From positions 1-24,379 of the forward strand of contig CAAGAT010000025.1 in the NCBI GenBank assembly GCA_900767875.1: a stretch of DNA of 24,379 bases, written 5' to 3'. Position 1 is the first letter of the stretch. Each line of letters begins with the position of its first letter. Below the pieces are notes generated by a model that was given only the letters and a program-made list of their open reading frames with translations, was not told where the DNA came from and ran no database searches. The position numbers and the translations under genes are program-made. Below are positions 1-7,378 of this stretch, piece by piece. This DNA comes from an uncultured Sutterella sp. GTDB taxonomy: Bacteria > Pseudomonadota > Gammaproteobacteria > Burkholderiales > Burkholderiaceae_F.

Positions 1-699
1 GGCGGGATTGGTGACATTCGGACCGTAGTGTTTGAACATGACGGTGTCGTAGGCCACGATGGCCTTCACGGGGCCGTTGACGTAGGTCAGGGCCAGAGCA
101 ACGTAGCGGTTGGTGTCGCGCATGTTGTCCACGGCGTCGTTGTCCCCGCCCTTGACGGTGTCATTGGCAAAGGAGTACTGGGCGTACCCCGTGAAACCGG
201 CGGCCGTCGGGGTCTGGTAGGTCACCATGTTGTCGTAACGCCGGGCGTTGCCCTGGTAGTTGAGCACGTTGAACTGACCGTCCCAGCCGCCGGGCAGCGT
301 GTCGGCGATGCCGCCGAAGACGTCGAGGGATCCGGCCCCGGACATGATCGTGCCGGCGCGGCCGAACGAGAGCGTGCCGTATGGGCTGTGCAGCTTAAGG
401 AGCGCTTCACGGCCGAACATGCGGCCGTCCTGACCGAGTTCGCCGGAATCGGAAGCAAAGCCGTTTTCCAGGACGAAGGAGACGGCGTAACCGTTGCCCA
501 GATCTTCGGTGCCCTTCAGGCCGAAGCGCGAGCCGCTGTTGTAGCCGTTGATCATTTCAAACGTTTCGGTCGTACCGGTGCGGTCGTCCAGGTTGGTGTA
601 GCCCAGGCCGAGGTCCACGACACCGTAGATTTCAACATTGGCAGCGGCGGCTGCGGAGCCGACCATGGCGGCGGCCACGGCGATGGCGATCTTTTTCAT
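1..699 (-). CDS. Gram-negative porin (OmpC/Porin_4 type), partial at left edge
   Basis: Trimeric-type outer-membrane beta-barrel porin for passive diffusion of small solutes. Reading the minus strand from the ATG at 699 gives 233 residues with no stop before the window edge, so the C-terminal part is missing. The N-terminus is a Sec signal peptide (MKKIAIAVAAAMVGSAAAA) followed by NVEIYGVVDLGLGY, the usual first strand of betaproteobacterial porins. Further family signatures are SRFGLKGTEDLGNGY, REALLKLHSPYGTLSFGR and alternating aromatic strands ending in Tyr/Phe. A GGAGAG ribosome-binding site lies a few bases upstream of the ATG. A candidate promoter sits at 767-796. Family is clear; solute specificity cannot be told. 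The plus strand is also open over this stretch, but that frame reads as a compositional shadow. Confidence 0.9.
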   Translation of the reverse strand, partial: MKKIAIAVAAAMVGSAAAAANVEIYGVVDLGLGYTNLDDRTGTTETFEMINGYNSGSRFGLKGTEDLGNGYAVSFVLENGFASDSGELGQDGRMFGREALLKLHSPYGTLSFGRAGTIMSGAGSLDVFGGIADTLPGGWDGQFNVLNYQGNARRYDNMVTYQTPTAAGFTGYAQYSFANDTVKGGDNDAVDNMRDTNRYVALALTYVNGPVKAIVAYDTVMFKHYGPNVTNPA

Positions 700-766
700 T
701 CTTTCTCTCCCTATGAATGAAAATTGTTTAGCGTGAGGGCTGCGCGAAGCGGCAACGTGGTTCTGA

Positions 767-796
767 TACTACGCAGGGGAAAATGTCGAAAGCAAG
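767..796 (-). promoter_or_regulatory. Candidate sigma-70 promoter of the porin gene
   Basis: On the minus strand TTGCTT (791-796) and TAGTAT (767-772) are separated by 18 bases and lie about 70 bases upstream of the porin ATG. The match to consensus is moderate. A second weak pair (TTGCAA, 16-base spacer, TAGGTT) lies further upstream, so the exact start is uncertain. Confidence 0.3.
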
Positions 797-920
797 AAAG
801 CGAACCTATCCAAAAGAGGTACCGTTGCAAAATACCCACAACTAAGTACAAACGCTCAAACCATTGATTTCATTATGGAGATTAGGGGCTTGTTGTAAAA
901 ATCCTTTGCCGCAGTTACAC

Positions 921-956
921 AAAAAACCTCCCGATTGCAGAACAACCGGGAGGCTT
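921..956 (-). terminator. Rho-independent terminator of the DUF134-NifX gene
   Basis: On the minus strand a perfect 7-bp stem (CCTCCCG, 947-953, with CGGGAGG, 927-933) closes a 13-base loop and is followed directly by six T (complement of 921-926). It lies about 55 bases past the stop codon of the upstream gene. This is a canonical intrinsic terminator. Confidence 0.85.
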
Positions 957-1011
957 TGAGGGGATGTCGGGGAGTCGACTGTAACAGTCGCCTCCCCTTC
1001 TGAACTGACAC

Positions 1012-1911
1012 TCAGTGGCCGCAACAGTGACCGTGGCCGCCGTGACCGTGCCCATGCCCGTGGCAGTAGCCTTCGTGCTTGGGTTCGTCTTTTTCGCAGC
1101 AACAGCCGTCCTTGGCTTCGTCGTGGCCGTGGCAGCAGCACTCATCCTTGCCTTCCTCTTCATGGCAGCCGCACCCGCAGCCGCCGTGACCGTGGCCGTG
1201 GCCGTGACCGGCCGTGGCCGCCTCGAGGTTGTTGGTGAGTCTGCCGGCAATCAGACAGCGCACGGCCTCGTCTGCCGGGCCTTCGTTGCCCGCGTACAGG
1301 GTGATGCCCGCCTGCGCCAGGGCCGAGACGGCGCCGCCGCCCAGACCGCCGCAGATCACGGTGTCCACACCGTTTTTGACGAGCAGGTTGACCATGGCGC
1401 CGTGGCCGTGGCCGCCGGCGGGAACGAGTTCGGAGGCGGCGATGCCGTCCTGATCGACCGTGTAGACCTTAAAGGCCGGCGCCATGCCGAAGTGAGCGAA
1501 GATGTTGTCGTTTTTAAAGGGAACGGCGACTTTCATGGGAAAAACTCCTTGTTGTCCGAATGGGGCGGACCGCGCCGGGCTGCGGCGCGGGCAGCGCCCC
1601 GCACAGCCGCAGCAGTCCGATTCCTGACAGATTCGGTAATTGCCGCCGTCAATGACCAGACGCTTGCCGTTGATGAGCGCGTCGGCGATCTTAAAGCGGG
1701 CCTTTTCGTAGATTTCCGTCACCGTGGTGCGGGAAATCTGCATTTGGCGCGCGCACTGATCGTGGGTGCGCTTTTTCAAATCAATGAGCCGCACGCATTC
1801 GTACTCCTCCACGAGAAGTACGACGGGATCGGCTACGCAGCACTTGTCCGGGGCAAAACCTCGGATATCGGGTTCGCAGCAAACGCGGCGGCAGCGGCTT
1901 GGTCTGGGCAT
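1012..1911 (-). CDS. DUF134 HTH domain fused to NifX/NifB-type cofactor-binding domain with Cys/His-rich tail
   Basis: 299 residues. Residues 1-105 are a DUF134 (PF02001-type) protein: MPRPSRCRRVCCEPDIRGF start, a sigma-70-region-4-like helix-turn-helix around 45-80, and a Cys-rich end (CQESDCCGCAGRC). Residues 126-235 are a dinitrogenase iron-molybdenum cofactor-binding fold (PF02579-type), beginning MKVAVPFKNDNIFAHFG and containing the family's VDTVICGGLGGGA turn. Residues 236-299 hold 15 His and 12 Cys in 64 positions (HGHGHGHG, CGCGC, CCC blocks), a likely metal-binding tail. Codon 126 is itself an ATG (1534-1536) with AAGGAG eight bases upstream, so the second half can probably also be made alone. 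The gene has its own promoter and terminator and is not linked to nif genes here. Function in such non-nif settings is unproven; metal or Fe-S cluster sensing/handling is my inference. Confidence 0.85.
   Translation of the reverse strand: MPRPSRCRRVCCEPDIRGFAPDKCCVADPVVLLVEEYECVRLIDLKKRTHDQCARQMQISRTTVTEIYEKARFKIADALINGKRLVIDGGNYRICQESDCCGCAGRCPRRSPARSAPFGQQGVFPMKVAVPFKNDNIFAHFGMAPAFKVYTVDQDGIAASELVPAGGHGHGAMVNLLVKNGVDTVICGGLGGGAVSALAQAGITLYAGNEGPADEAVRCLIAGRLTNNLEAATAGHGHGHGHGGCGCGCHEEEGKDECCCHGHDEAKDGCCCEKDEPKHEGYCHGHGHGHGGHGHCCGH
1545..1550 (-). promoter_or_regulatory. Internal Shine-Dalgarno for a stand-alone NifX-type product
   Basis: AAGGAG on the minus strand, eight bases before the in-frame ATG at 1536. 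It is far stronger than anything in front of the upstream ATG at 1911, and the residues after it match the usual N-terminus of single-domain NifX/NifB-like proteins. It may give a second, shorter protein of 174 residues from the same message. Confidence 0.6.
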
Positions 1912-1938
1912 GATGGTCCGGTCGTAGTGAAACGGTAA

Positions 1939-1958
1939 TTTCCGACAAATGTCGGAAA
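1939..1958. promoter_or_regulatory. 20-bp perfect palindrome over the predicted transcription start (candidate operator)
   Basis: TTTCCGACA-AA-TGTCGGAAA: two 9-base arms that are exact reverse complements around a 2-base centre. It begins two bases downstream of the -10 hexamer, so a bound dimer would block initiation. The adjacent gene encodes a helix-turn-helix protein, so autoregulation is the simplest guess. The binding protein is not known from the sequence. Confidence 0.55.
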
Positions 1959-1960
1959 CG

Positions 1961-1988
1961 ATTATAGCGCTTGAGTTTTGCTCTGCAA
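1961..1988 (-). promoter_or_regulatory. Sigma-70 promoter of the DUF134-NifX gene
   Basis: On the minus strand TTGCAG (1983-1988), a 16-base spacer and a perfect TATAAT (1961-1966). The predicted start falls near 1954, about 43 bases upstream of the ATG at 1911. The -35 box begins directly after the nfsA stop codon, so this gene can be transcribed apart from panE-nfsA. Confidence 0.65.
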
Positions 1989-1989
1989 C

Positions 1990-2718
1990 TTACTTTTGCG
2001 CAAAGCCCTTGCTTTGCAGGTACTCGAGCATGAAGGTGCGGCGCTCGCGCTTGAGAACCGGTTCAATGCCCCGCGTCCACGAGTCCTTGCGCGGGCTGCG
2101 GGTGCGGGAGGCAAAGTACTCCTCGGTCACCTTGTCGTAATCGGCAAGCGCTTCACGGGAGGCTTCTTGATAGCCGTTTTCCATCACGGTGACTTCAAGC
2201 GGCAGACGGGGCTTGCGCTCGTTTTTGTAGGCCGGGTGCCCGAACGTCAGGCCCAGCACTGGATAGACGTGCTCGGGGAGCTTTAAAAGCTTGTCCACAT
2301 CGGCGATGTGGTTGCGCAGTCCCCCAATAAAGCAGCCGCCAAGCCCGAGGGCTTCCAGGGCGAGCATGGCGTTTTGCACCACCACGCCCACGTCGAGGGT
2401 CCCGGTGACGAGCTGCTCGGTCCAGCCCAGGTCCGCATCGGCGCAAAGCGTCGCATCGCGGTGGTAGTCGGCGCAAAAGACCCATAGTTCCGGCGCCGAG
2501 AGCACGTGCGGCTGGTTGCCGCTGGCTTCATACAAGGCTTTTCGCAGGGCCGGGTCCGTGACGCGGATCACGGTCACAAGCTGCAAAAAGCAGCTGCTTG
2601 AGGCGGCAAAGGCCGCTTCCAGAATTTGGCGACGGTCTTCGGCCGAGACGGGCTCGGGGGTGTACTCGCGCACCGAGGTGTGGCCGCGTAAGAGAGCAAT
2701 GACGGGGCAATTCGACAT
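1990..2718 (-). CDS. nfsA: NfsA-type oxygen-insensitive NADPH nitroreductase (FMN)
   Basis: Cytosolic flavoenzyme of the nitroreductase superfamily that makes two-electron reductions of nitroaromatics, quinones and similar compounds with NADPH. The 242-residue length matches NfsA. Features seen: GHTSVREY at 12-19 (FMN phosphate site), SSSCFLQ at 40-46, LGLGGCFIGGLRN at 124-136, GLTFGHPA at 156-163 and the NfsA-specific KPRLP at 169-173. The C-terminal half keeps the family's Tyr-rich EYFASR and FMLEYLQSKGF segments. The ATG at 2718 lies three bases after the panE stop, so the two genes are very likely co-transcribed and translationally linked. Natural substrate cannot be told from sequence. 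Confidence 0.9.
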   Translation of the reverse strand: MSNCPVIALLRGHTSVREYTPEPVSAEDRRQILEAAFAASSSCFLQLVTVIRVTDPALRKALYEASGNQPHVLSAPELWVFCADYHRDATLCADADLGWTEQLVTGTLDVGVVVQNAMLALEALGLGGCFIGGLRNHIADVDKLLKLPEHVYPVLGLTFGHPAYKNERKPRLPLEVTVMENGYQEASREALADYDKVTEEYFASRTRSPRKDSWTRGIEPVLKRERRTFMLEYLQSKGFAQK

Positions 2719-2721
2719 GGC

Positions 2722-3660
2722 TTAATTCTTTGCTTCGTTCCAAGAGGCCTCGAGGGCCTTGATTTCACGGTTGAGCGCTTCGTTGACGGGCACGTCGATT
2801 CCAAGCTCCCTGGCCTTTTCAATGAGAGCCCCCGAGAAGAAGTCCACTTCCGTAGCGCGGTGCGCCAGGGTGTCCTGACGCAGGCTCGGCATGCCCTGCG
2901 GGTCGAGGGTATCGCCGAGGCGCACGTAATCGTCCAAATCCTTTTGCGTGACGTCCACGCCCAGAGCCTCGGCCACGGTCACGACTTCACGCATGGCCGC
3001 GATGTAGCGCTCGCGCACGGGGCCGGCCTTTTGAATGTCGGCAAAGGTGCCCTCGGCGACGGCCACCGTCTGGTTGACGCCGATGTTGAACATCCACTTG
3101 CACCACAGGCGCCGCTCGATGTCGTCCTCGTGCTCGTAGATGACGCCGGCGCGGTCAAAGAAAAGCTCGACGGCGTTAAGCTGCGGCTCGCGGTCGGCGT
3201 GCCGGTCGGGAACGCCCACAAATAGAACGCCCGCGTTGCGGCTTGTGACCGTTGTGCCCACACGCGTGGCGGTCATGCCCTGCGCCACGCAGTAGAGAAC
3301 CTTGGCTTCGGGGAAGGCCTTTTCGAGAATCGTCTCACTGCTGATGCCGTTTAAGAGCGACAGGATGATCGTCTCGGGCCCCACGAGCGGGCGCACTTCA
3401 TCAATGGCTTGCGCCAGAGCCGTGCCCTTGACGCCAAAGATGAGGAATTCGGCTTTGCCCGTGTATTCGTGCGGCTGCTTAAAGACAAAGGGACAGGGCT
3501 CGCCGTTAAAGACGGGCGGCCGGGCCGTGTAGCGCTCCTTGCGCTCCTTGTCGACAATGAACGTGACCGATCCCGGGCCGAGGGCTTTGGCGATCGTGTG
3601 GCCGTAGAGGATGCCCAAGGCACCCATGCCGATGAAGACGGCCGTATTGATTTTCAGCAT
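2722..3660 (-). CDS. panE: 2-dehydropantoate 2-reductase (ketopantoate reductase)
   Basis: Reduces ketopantoate to pantoate with NADPH in pantothenate/CoA synthesis; the ApbA/PanE family also contains uncharacterised paralogues. 312 residues. The Rossmann motif GMGALG is at 11-16. LLNGISS at 102-108 is the usual substrate-side loop. KWMFNIGVN at 188-196 carries the conserved catalytic Lys (K188) and the Asn pair. MPSLRQDTLAHRATEVDFFSG around 256-275 holds the family's conserved Ser and Glu. The GGGAG ribosome-binding site is close to the ATG at 3660. It is the first gene of the panE-nfsA pair. Because many genomes carry several PanE-like proteins, the exact substrate is a family-level inference. 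Confidence 0.85.
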   Translation of the reverse strand: MLKINTAVFIGMGALGILYGHTIAKALGPGSVTFIVDKERKERYTARPPVFNGEPCPFVFKQPHEYTGKAEFLIFGVKGTALAQAIDEVRPLVGPETIILSLLNGISSETILEKAFPEAKVLYCVAQGMTATRVGTTVTSRNAGVLFVGVPDRHADREPQLNAVELFFDRAGVIYEHEDDIERRLWCKWMFNIGVNQTVAVAEGTFADIQKAGPVRERYIAAMREVVTVAEALGVDVTQKDLDDYVRLGDTLDPQGMPSLRQDTLAHRATEVDFFSGALIEKARELGIDVPVNEALNREIKALEASWNEAKN

Positions 3661-3727
3661 AAGGCTCCCTATTGATTTTTTTCTTGCGGCGGCCCCGCTG
3701 CCCGGGCCGCTCCGATCCGTGAGTCAT

Positions 3728-3757
3728 AGTTTGGCGTGCGCCCGCGCGGCTCGTCAA
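3728..3757 (-). promoter_or_regulatory. Candidate promoter of panE-nfsA
   Basis: TTGACG (minus strand, 3752-3757) followed 18 bases later by a poor -10 (CAAACT, 3728-3733); TATGAC just beyond is an alternative with too long a spacer. The -35 is good and the -10 weak. A GC stem (3689-3695 with 3704-3710) lies in the leader. Confidence 0.3.
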
Positions 3758-3818
3758 GCCCCCTTCCCTCTCCTTTTCCCCAAGGTTAGGCCGAGAGCAT
3801 TAGACTTGATGCTCCATT

Positions 3819-3881
3819 GGAGCGCTTCCCGGGCCGGCAGCCTTCCCGCTTTCGCGGCCGGCTTTTATCGATAAGCGCTCC
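3819..3881 (+). promoter_or_regulatory. Structured leader upstream of the M20 peptidase gene
   Basis: A perfect 9-bp inverted repeat (GGAGCGCTT 3819-3827, AAGCGCTCC 3873-3881) encloses a second GCCGGC/GCCGGC pairing (3833-3838 with 3857-3862) and a small CGC/GCG tip. It lies entirely within the divergent panE/M20 gap, about 45 bases before the M20 start. There is no T-run, so it is not a terminator. No known riboswitch class was recognised. Confidence 0.4.
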
Positions 3882-3927
3882 GTAACCCAGCCATCCCGGC
3901 GCAGAACCGGGAGTGAAGGAATCACCG

Positions 3928-5040
3928 ATGCTCGAAAGTTTTCTCAAGGACTTGTCCGAACTCGTCAACATGGACTGCGGCAGCGCCAATGTGGCCGGCG
4001 TCACCGCGGCGGCCGAGATTATGAAGCGCCATTACGAGTCGATCGGCTTTAAGGCCGAGCTCGTCGACCTGGGTCCGACGGCGGGCAAGGGGCTTTTTGC
4101 CACCAACAAGCCGGGCGCGACTTCCTACGATATCCTTTTTAATGCACACCTCGATACCGTCTTTCCCGACGGCACGGCCGCCGAGCGTCCCTTCAAGTAT
4201 GAAAACGGCCGCGTGACGGGCCCGGGCTGCGCCGACTGCAAAAGCGGCGTGCTGGCGATCTACTACGCTCTGAAAAACGCCCGCCCCGAAGATCTGGACC
4301 GTTTGGCCATCGCCGTGTGCCACAACCCCGACGAGGAAGTCAGTTCCGTGGCCTCCGACGGCTGGCTTGCGGACGTGGCGCGCAAATGCAAACGCGCCGT
4401 CGTCTGCGAGGCGGGGCGCCCCTCGGGCGCGGCCGTGCGCTCTCGTAAGGGCCGCTCGGTGTGGAACATCACCGTGCACGGCGTCTCGGCCCACGCGGGC
4501 AACAATCCGCAGGACGGCCGCTCGGCGGTGCTGGCGGCCGCGCACCTCACGATTGCCCTCTGGGCCCTGCAGGACCTTGAGGGCAAGGGCACGAGCGTGA
4601 ACGTCGGTGTGGTGCACGGCGGCACGGTGTGCAACACGGTGCCCGACACGTGCACGCTGCAGGTTGACACGCGTTATTGGAAGGACGAGGACGGTAAAGC
4701 CGTCGACGAGGGCATTCAAGCGCTTTGCGCCAAGAGCTGGGGCGACGGTATCACCGTGGAGGCCAAGCAGGGTTCCACGTCCCCGGCCATGCCCTTTACC
4801 CCGGCCACGGCCGAACTCGTCGAGCTCGTCAACCGCGCCGCGCGTGAGGAGGGGTATGAAGCCACGTGGGTGGACGCGGGCGGCGGGTCGGACGCCAACC
4901 GCATCGCGCAGATCGGCACGCCCGTCGTTGACGGCGTGGGACCTGCGGGCGGCGGCTTTCACTCGGCCCGTGAATACCTGATGGTCGAGACGATCGAAAA
5001 CCGCGTGCGCATGCTCTCGCGTTTGCTGCGCTACATCTGA
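3928..5040 (+). CDS. M20 family zinc metallopeptidase (ArgE/DapE/CPG2-like)
   Basis: Di-zinc amidohydrolase/peptidase of the M20 family, cytosolic (no signal peptide). 370 residues from the ATG at 3928. A GTG fifteen bases earlier is in frame, but AAGGA lies between it and the ATG at correct spacing, so the ATG is preferred. Metal and catalytic residues are visible: AHLDTV (H74, D76), GPGCADCKSG (D103 bridging), HNPDEEVSS (catalytic/ligand Glu pair 136-137) and the C-terminal GGGFHSAREY with its His ligand. The dimerisation-lid segment contains VSAHAGNNPQDGRSA. The closest style is carboxypeptidase G2/glutamate-releasing enzymes, but the true substrate is not decidable. It is a single-gene unit between a structured leader and the hairpin at 5067. 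Confidence 0.85.
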   Translation: MLESFLKDLSELVNMDCGSANVAGVTAAAEIMKRHYESIGFKAELVDLGPTAGKGLFATNKPGATSYDILFNAHLDTVFPDGTAAERPFKYENGRVTGPGCADCKSGVLAIYYALKNARPEDLDRLAIAVCHNPDEEVSSVASDGWLADVARKCKRAVVCEAGRPSGAAVRSRKGRSVWNITVHGVSAHAGNNPQDGRSAVLAAAHLTIALWALQDLEGKGTSVNVGVVHGGTVCNTVPDTCTLQVDTRYWKDEDGKAVDEGIQALCAKSWGDGITVEAKQGSTSPAMPFTPATAELVELVNRAAREEGYEATWVDAGGGSDANRIAQIGTPVVDGVGPAGGGFHSAREYLMVETIENRVRMLSRLLRYI

Positions 5041-5066
5041 GCCGGCTGATCGCCTGACCAAAGAAG

Positions 5067-5100
5067 ACGCGGGGCTTTCCGTTGGGAGTGCCCCGCGTTT
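5067..5100 (+). terminator. Shared hairpin terminator between M20 gene and rnhB
   Basis: A 9-bp perfect stem (ACGCGGGGC 5067-5075, GCCCCGCGT 5090-5098) with a 14-base loop and a short T-run on the plus strand. It lies between convergent genes and its structure works in both directions; the minus-strand side has CTTCTTT after it. Confidence 0.7.
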
Positions 5101-5128
5101 GACTGCGCCGTTTTGTCGGCCCTGCCCC

Positions 5129-5794
5129 TTACGTAAGCTCGAGCTCGCCGTCCTTGGCCTTTCGCATCTCGATGAGCTTTTTGATGGGCCCGAAGGTTTT
5201 GCGGTGCACGGGCAAGGGGCCGTACTTTTCGATGGCCGCCAGGTGCTCGGCCGTGCCGTAGCCCTTGTGCTTGGCAAAGCCGTATTCGGGGTACTGACGG
5301 TCCAGGTCCGTGAGCCAGTGATCGCGCGTGGTTTTGGCGATGATCGAGGCGGCCGAGATCGCCGCCACCTTGTCGTCGCCGCCCACGATGGCGTTGACGG
5401 CAATGTCGATGTGCGGCACGCGGTTGCCGTCGACGAGCACGAGGTTGGGGCGCACCGTCAAACCGGCCACCGCCCGCTTCATCGCCAGCATCGTGGCCTG
5501 CAGGATGTTGAGCTCATCGATTTCCTCAACGGTGGCGTGCGCCACGGACCAGTCCAGGGCCCTCTCCTTGATGAGGGGCGCAAGGCGCTCGCGTTGCTCT
5601 TCGGTGAGCTTTTTGCTGTCCCGAAGGCCCTCGATGGGGCGCATCGGATCGAGAATGACGGCGGCGGCCACGACAGGGCCGGCCAGCGGCCCGCGCCCTG
5701 CCTCGTCCACCCCGGCAATCAGATCGGCGCTGTCTTCGAGCATGACGTCGTTGAACAGATCGTTCATGCGCTTTTTGGTTTCTCGGCGGCCCAT
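5129..5794 (-). CDS. rnhB: Ribonuclease HII
   Basis: Removes RNA from RNA-DNA hybrids and starts removal of single ribonucleotides in DNA. 221 residues, usual length for the family. The signature GVDEAGRGPLAGPV (residues 28-41) has the catalytic Asp30-Glu31 pair. LVDGN with D122, ISAASIIAKTTRDH (147-159) and the C-terminal HKGYGTAEH motif complete the active site and minor-groove-binding part. The ATG at 5794 has only a weak ribosome-binding site; a second ATG at codon 10 is possible. It is the last gene of the cysS-to-rnhB run, 36 bases after tilS. In many related genomes rnhB lies with the lpx genes instead, so its place here is notable. Confidence 0.95.
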   Translation of the reverse strand: MGRRETKKRMNDLFNDVMLEDSADLIAGVDEAGRGPLAGPVVAAAVILDPMRPIEGLRDSKKLTEEQRERLAPLIKERALDWSVAHATVEEIDELNILQATMLAMKRAVAGLTVRPNLVLVDGNRVPHIDIAVNAIVGGDDKVAAISAASIIAKTTRDHWLTDLDRQYPEYGFAKHKGYGTAEHLAAIEKYGPLPVHRKTFGPIKKLIEMRKAKDGELELT

Positions 5795-5830
5795 GGTGTT
5801 GTTCCGTTGAAAATACGTTCGCCCCGCGCC

Positions 5831-7366
5831 TCAGGCCTTCTTTGTATCGGCCTGCGCCTCGGTTTCGGGCATGGCCAGCGTCAGCAGCGGCTTGTCGGGC
5901 ACCCACACCAGGCGCACACGGTTGGGCGTCAGGATCGGATCGGCCAGGCTCCGCACCTCGGCCCCGAGGCCGGCGGCATAAATGAGCCGGTCGTTGAGCC
6001 AGACGAGCGGCAGTTTGCCACGCTCAAAGGCGGGCACGCCCGCGGCCTGGAAAAGATGCTTGAGGTTGCGCGAGGGCCTCAGACGGTAAAGCTTGATCTT
6101 TTCGCCGCCCTTGCGCGAGCGCAGCTCGAGTTTGCCCTCTTTCAAGAGATTGGCGTCAAAACCGGGTTCGTCGCCCCGGCAGCTTTCAAATCGCAGCACG
6201 CCGCCCCAGGCCGGAACGGAGACCGCCACCGCGCCCGTCCATTTGAGGGCAATGAGCAGGTCGGCTCCGCGCGGGGCGCTGACGGGATCGACGAGCACCA
6301 GGTCCACGCCCCAGCGGCGCAGTTCCTTGCCGCCGATGCGAAAACTCATCTTGGTGTCGGCGTGCGTCTGGCGCAGCTGGCGCAGAATTTCCGTGAGCCT
6401 GGCGTGCGAGGGCGAGCGAACGCCGTTCGTCGCCAGCCACGTGCGCAGGCAGTTGGCCTGACGCTCAAACCCTAAGGCGAGCAATTTGGCGATGTTGAGC
6501 CCCTCGCCCGTTTCGGTCTTGCCTCCGGCGCAGCGGCGGCAGTCGTCTTCGCCGAGGTCGCCGAGAATGTCGGCCGACTGCGCGACGAGATTAATCGAGC
6601 GGGCGGCGGCCGTGCGCCAGCCCGGACGGGCGGCATCCAGGGGCGGGAGGATTTCGTTGCGGATGAGGTTGCGCAGAAAACGCGTGTCGGCGTTGCTGTC
6701 GTCCTCGACCCACTTGAGTTTGGCGCGTTTGACGAAGGTGAGGATCTCGGCGCTTGAGACCGTCAGCCACGGGCGCGCGAGCACGAGGCTCGTGTCGGCT
6801 CCGGCGTTTTCAAGCATGCGCACGGGGCTTAGGGCGGTCAGGCCCTCGGGCCCGGCGCCGCGGATCCACTGAATCAGGAACGTCTCAATGTGATCGTCCA
6901 AGTGATGCGCCGTAAAGATCGCGTCGGCGTTCATTTCCTGCGCGACCTTCATGAGGGCCTTGTAGCGGGTCTGTCGGGCGGCCGCCTCCGGGCCGCAGGC
7001 GGCGTGCGGCGGCACATAGACGCGCTCGACGCGCAGCCGGATGCCCCAGCGGGCGCACTGCTCGGTGGCGTGGCTCACCCATTCGTCGGCCTTGGGGTTG
7101 AGGCCATGGTGCACGTGCACGGCCGTCACCGACTCAATCAGATGCTTGTAGTCGGTTTTTTTCAGGCGCACGAGCATCTCCACGAGGGCCGTCGAATCCT
7201 TGCCGCCCGAATAGGCGGCGATGATGCGCACGGGGTTGACCGGCGTGAGGCTGAAGGCCTGCTCCGATCCCCCGGGCTTGCGCTCGGCGATCGCTTCGAT
7301 CGTCTGCGCAAGCAGTGCGTTGAGTTTGCCGGCGGCCGACGGGGCGGGTTTCTTGGGTTGAGCCAT
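5831..7366 (-). CDS. tilS: tRNA(Ile)-lysidine synthetase
   Basis: ATP-dependent enzyme that converts C34 of the CAU-anticodon tRNA-Ile to lysidine so that it reads AUA; essential in most bacteria. 511 residues. The PP-loop SGGKDS is at 53-58. It is followed by the family motifs HVHHGLNPKADEW, GPEAAARQTRY and HHLDDHIETFLIQ. The C-terminal domain is present (GGEKIKLYRLRPSRNLKHLF, then RGKLPLVWLNDRLIYAAGLG). About 35 Pro/Ala-rich residues precede the catalytic domain, a slight N-terminal extension. It starts 12 bases after the accA stop, which supports one message. The accA-tilS pairing is common in betaproteobacteria. Confidence 0.95.
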   Translation of the reverse strand: MAQPKKPAPSAAGKLNALLAQTIEAIAERKPGGSEQAFSLTPVNPVRIIAAYSGGKDSTALVEMLVRLKKTDYKHLIESVTAVHVHHGLNPKADEWVSHATEQCARWGIRLRVERVYVPPHAACGPEAAARQTRYKALMKVAQEMNADAIFTAHHLDDHIETFLIQWIRGAGPEGLTALSPVRMLENAGADTSLVLARPWLTVSSAEILTFVKRAKLKWVEDDSNADTRFLRNLIRNEILPPLDAARPGWRTAAARSINLVAQSADILGDLGEDDCRRCAGGKTETGEGLNIAKLLALGFERQANCLRTWLATNGVRSPSHARLTEILRQLRQTHADTKMSFRIGGKELRRWGVDLVLVDPVSAPRGADLLIALKWTGAVAVSVPAWGGVLRFESCRGDEPGFDANLLKEGKLELRSRKGGEKIKLYRLRPSRNLKHLFQAAGVPAFERGKLPLVWLNDRLIYAAGLGAEVRSLADPILTPNRVRLVWVPDKPLLTLAMPETEAQADTKKA

Positions 7367-7378
7367 GGCGGTGAACGG

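Larger units (their letters stand above)
700..1011. other. Intergenic region between porin and DUF134-NifX gene
   Basis: A 312-base gap between two minus-strand genes. It holds the terminator of the DUF134-NifX gene (921-956), the candidate porin promoter and a long AT-richer porin leader. I see no credible small gene. Open frames on the minus strand here run out of the His/Cys-repeat coding sequence next door and look like shadows. A long leader ahead of a porin could be a target for small-RNA control, but no specific structure was recognised. Confidence 0.5.

Noticed and set aside
28..720. Plus-strand open frame opposite the porin
   Set aside because: The minus strand encodes a porin with signal peptide. 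The plus-strand reading is Val/Gly/His-rich shadow.
1015..1206. Tandem DNA satellite in the Cys/His tail
   Set aside because: The repeats are codon-level (His-Gly) and stay in frame with interruptions. They are explained by the protein tail.
3922..5403. 493-codon minus-strand open frame opposite the M20 gene
   Set aside because: The M20 catalytic motifs on the plus strand are intact. The minus-strand reading also runs through a terminator hairpin and into rnhB in the wrong frame.
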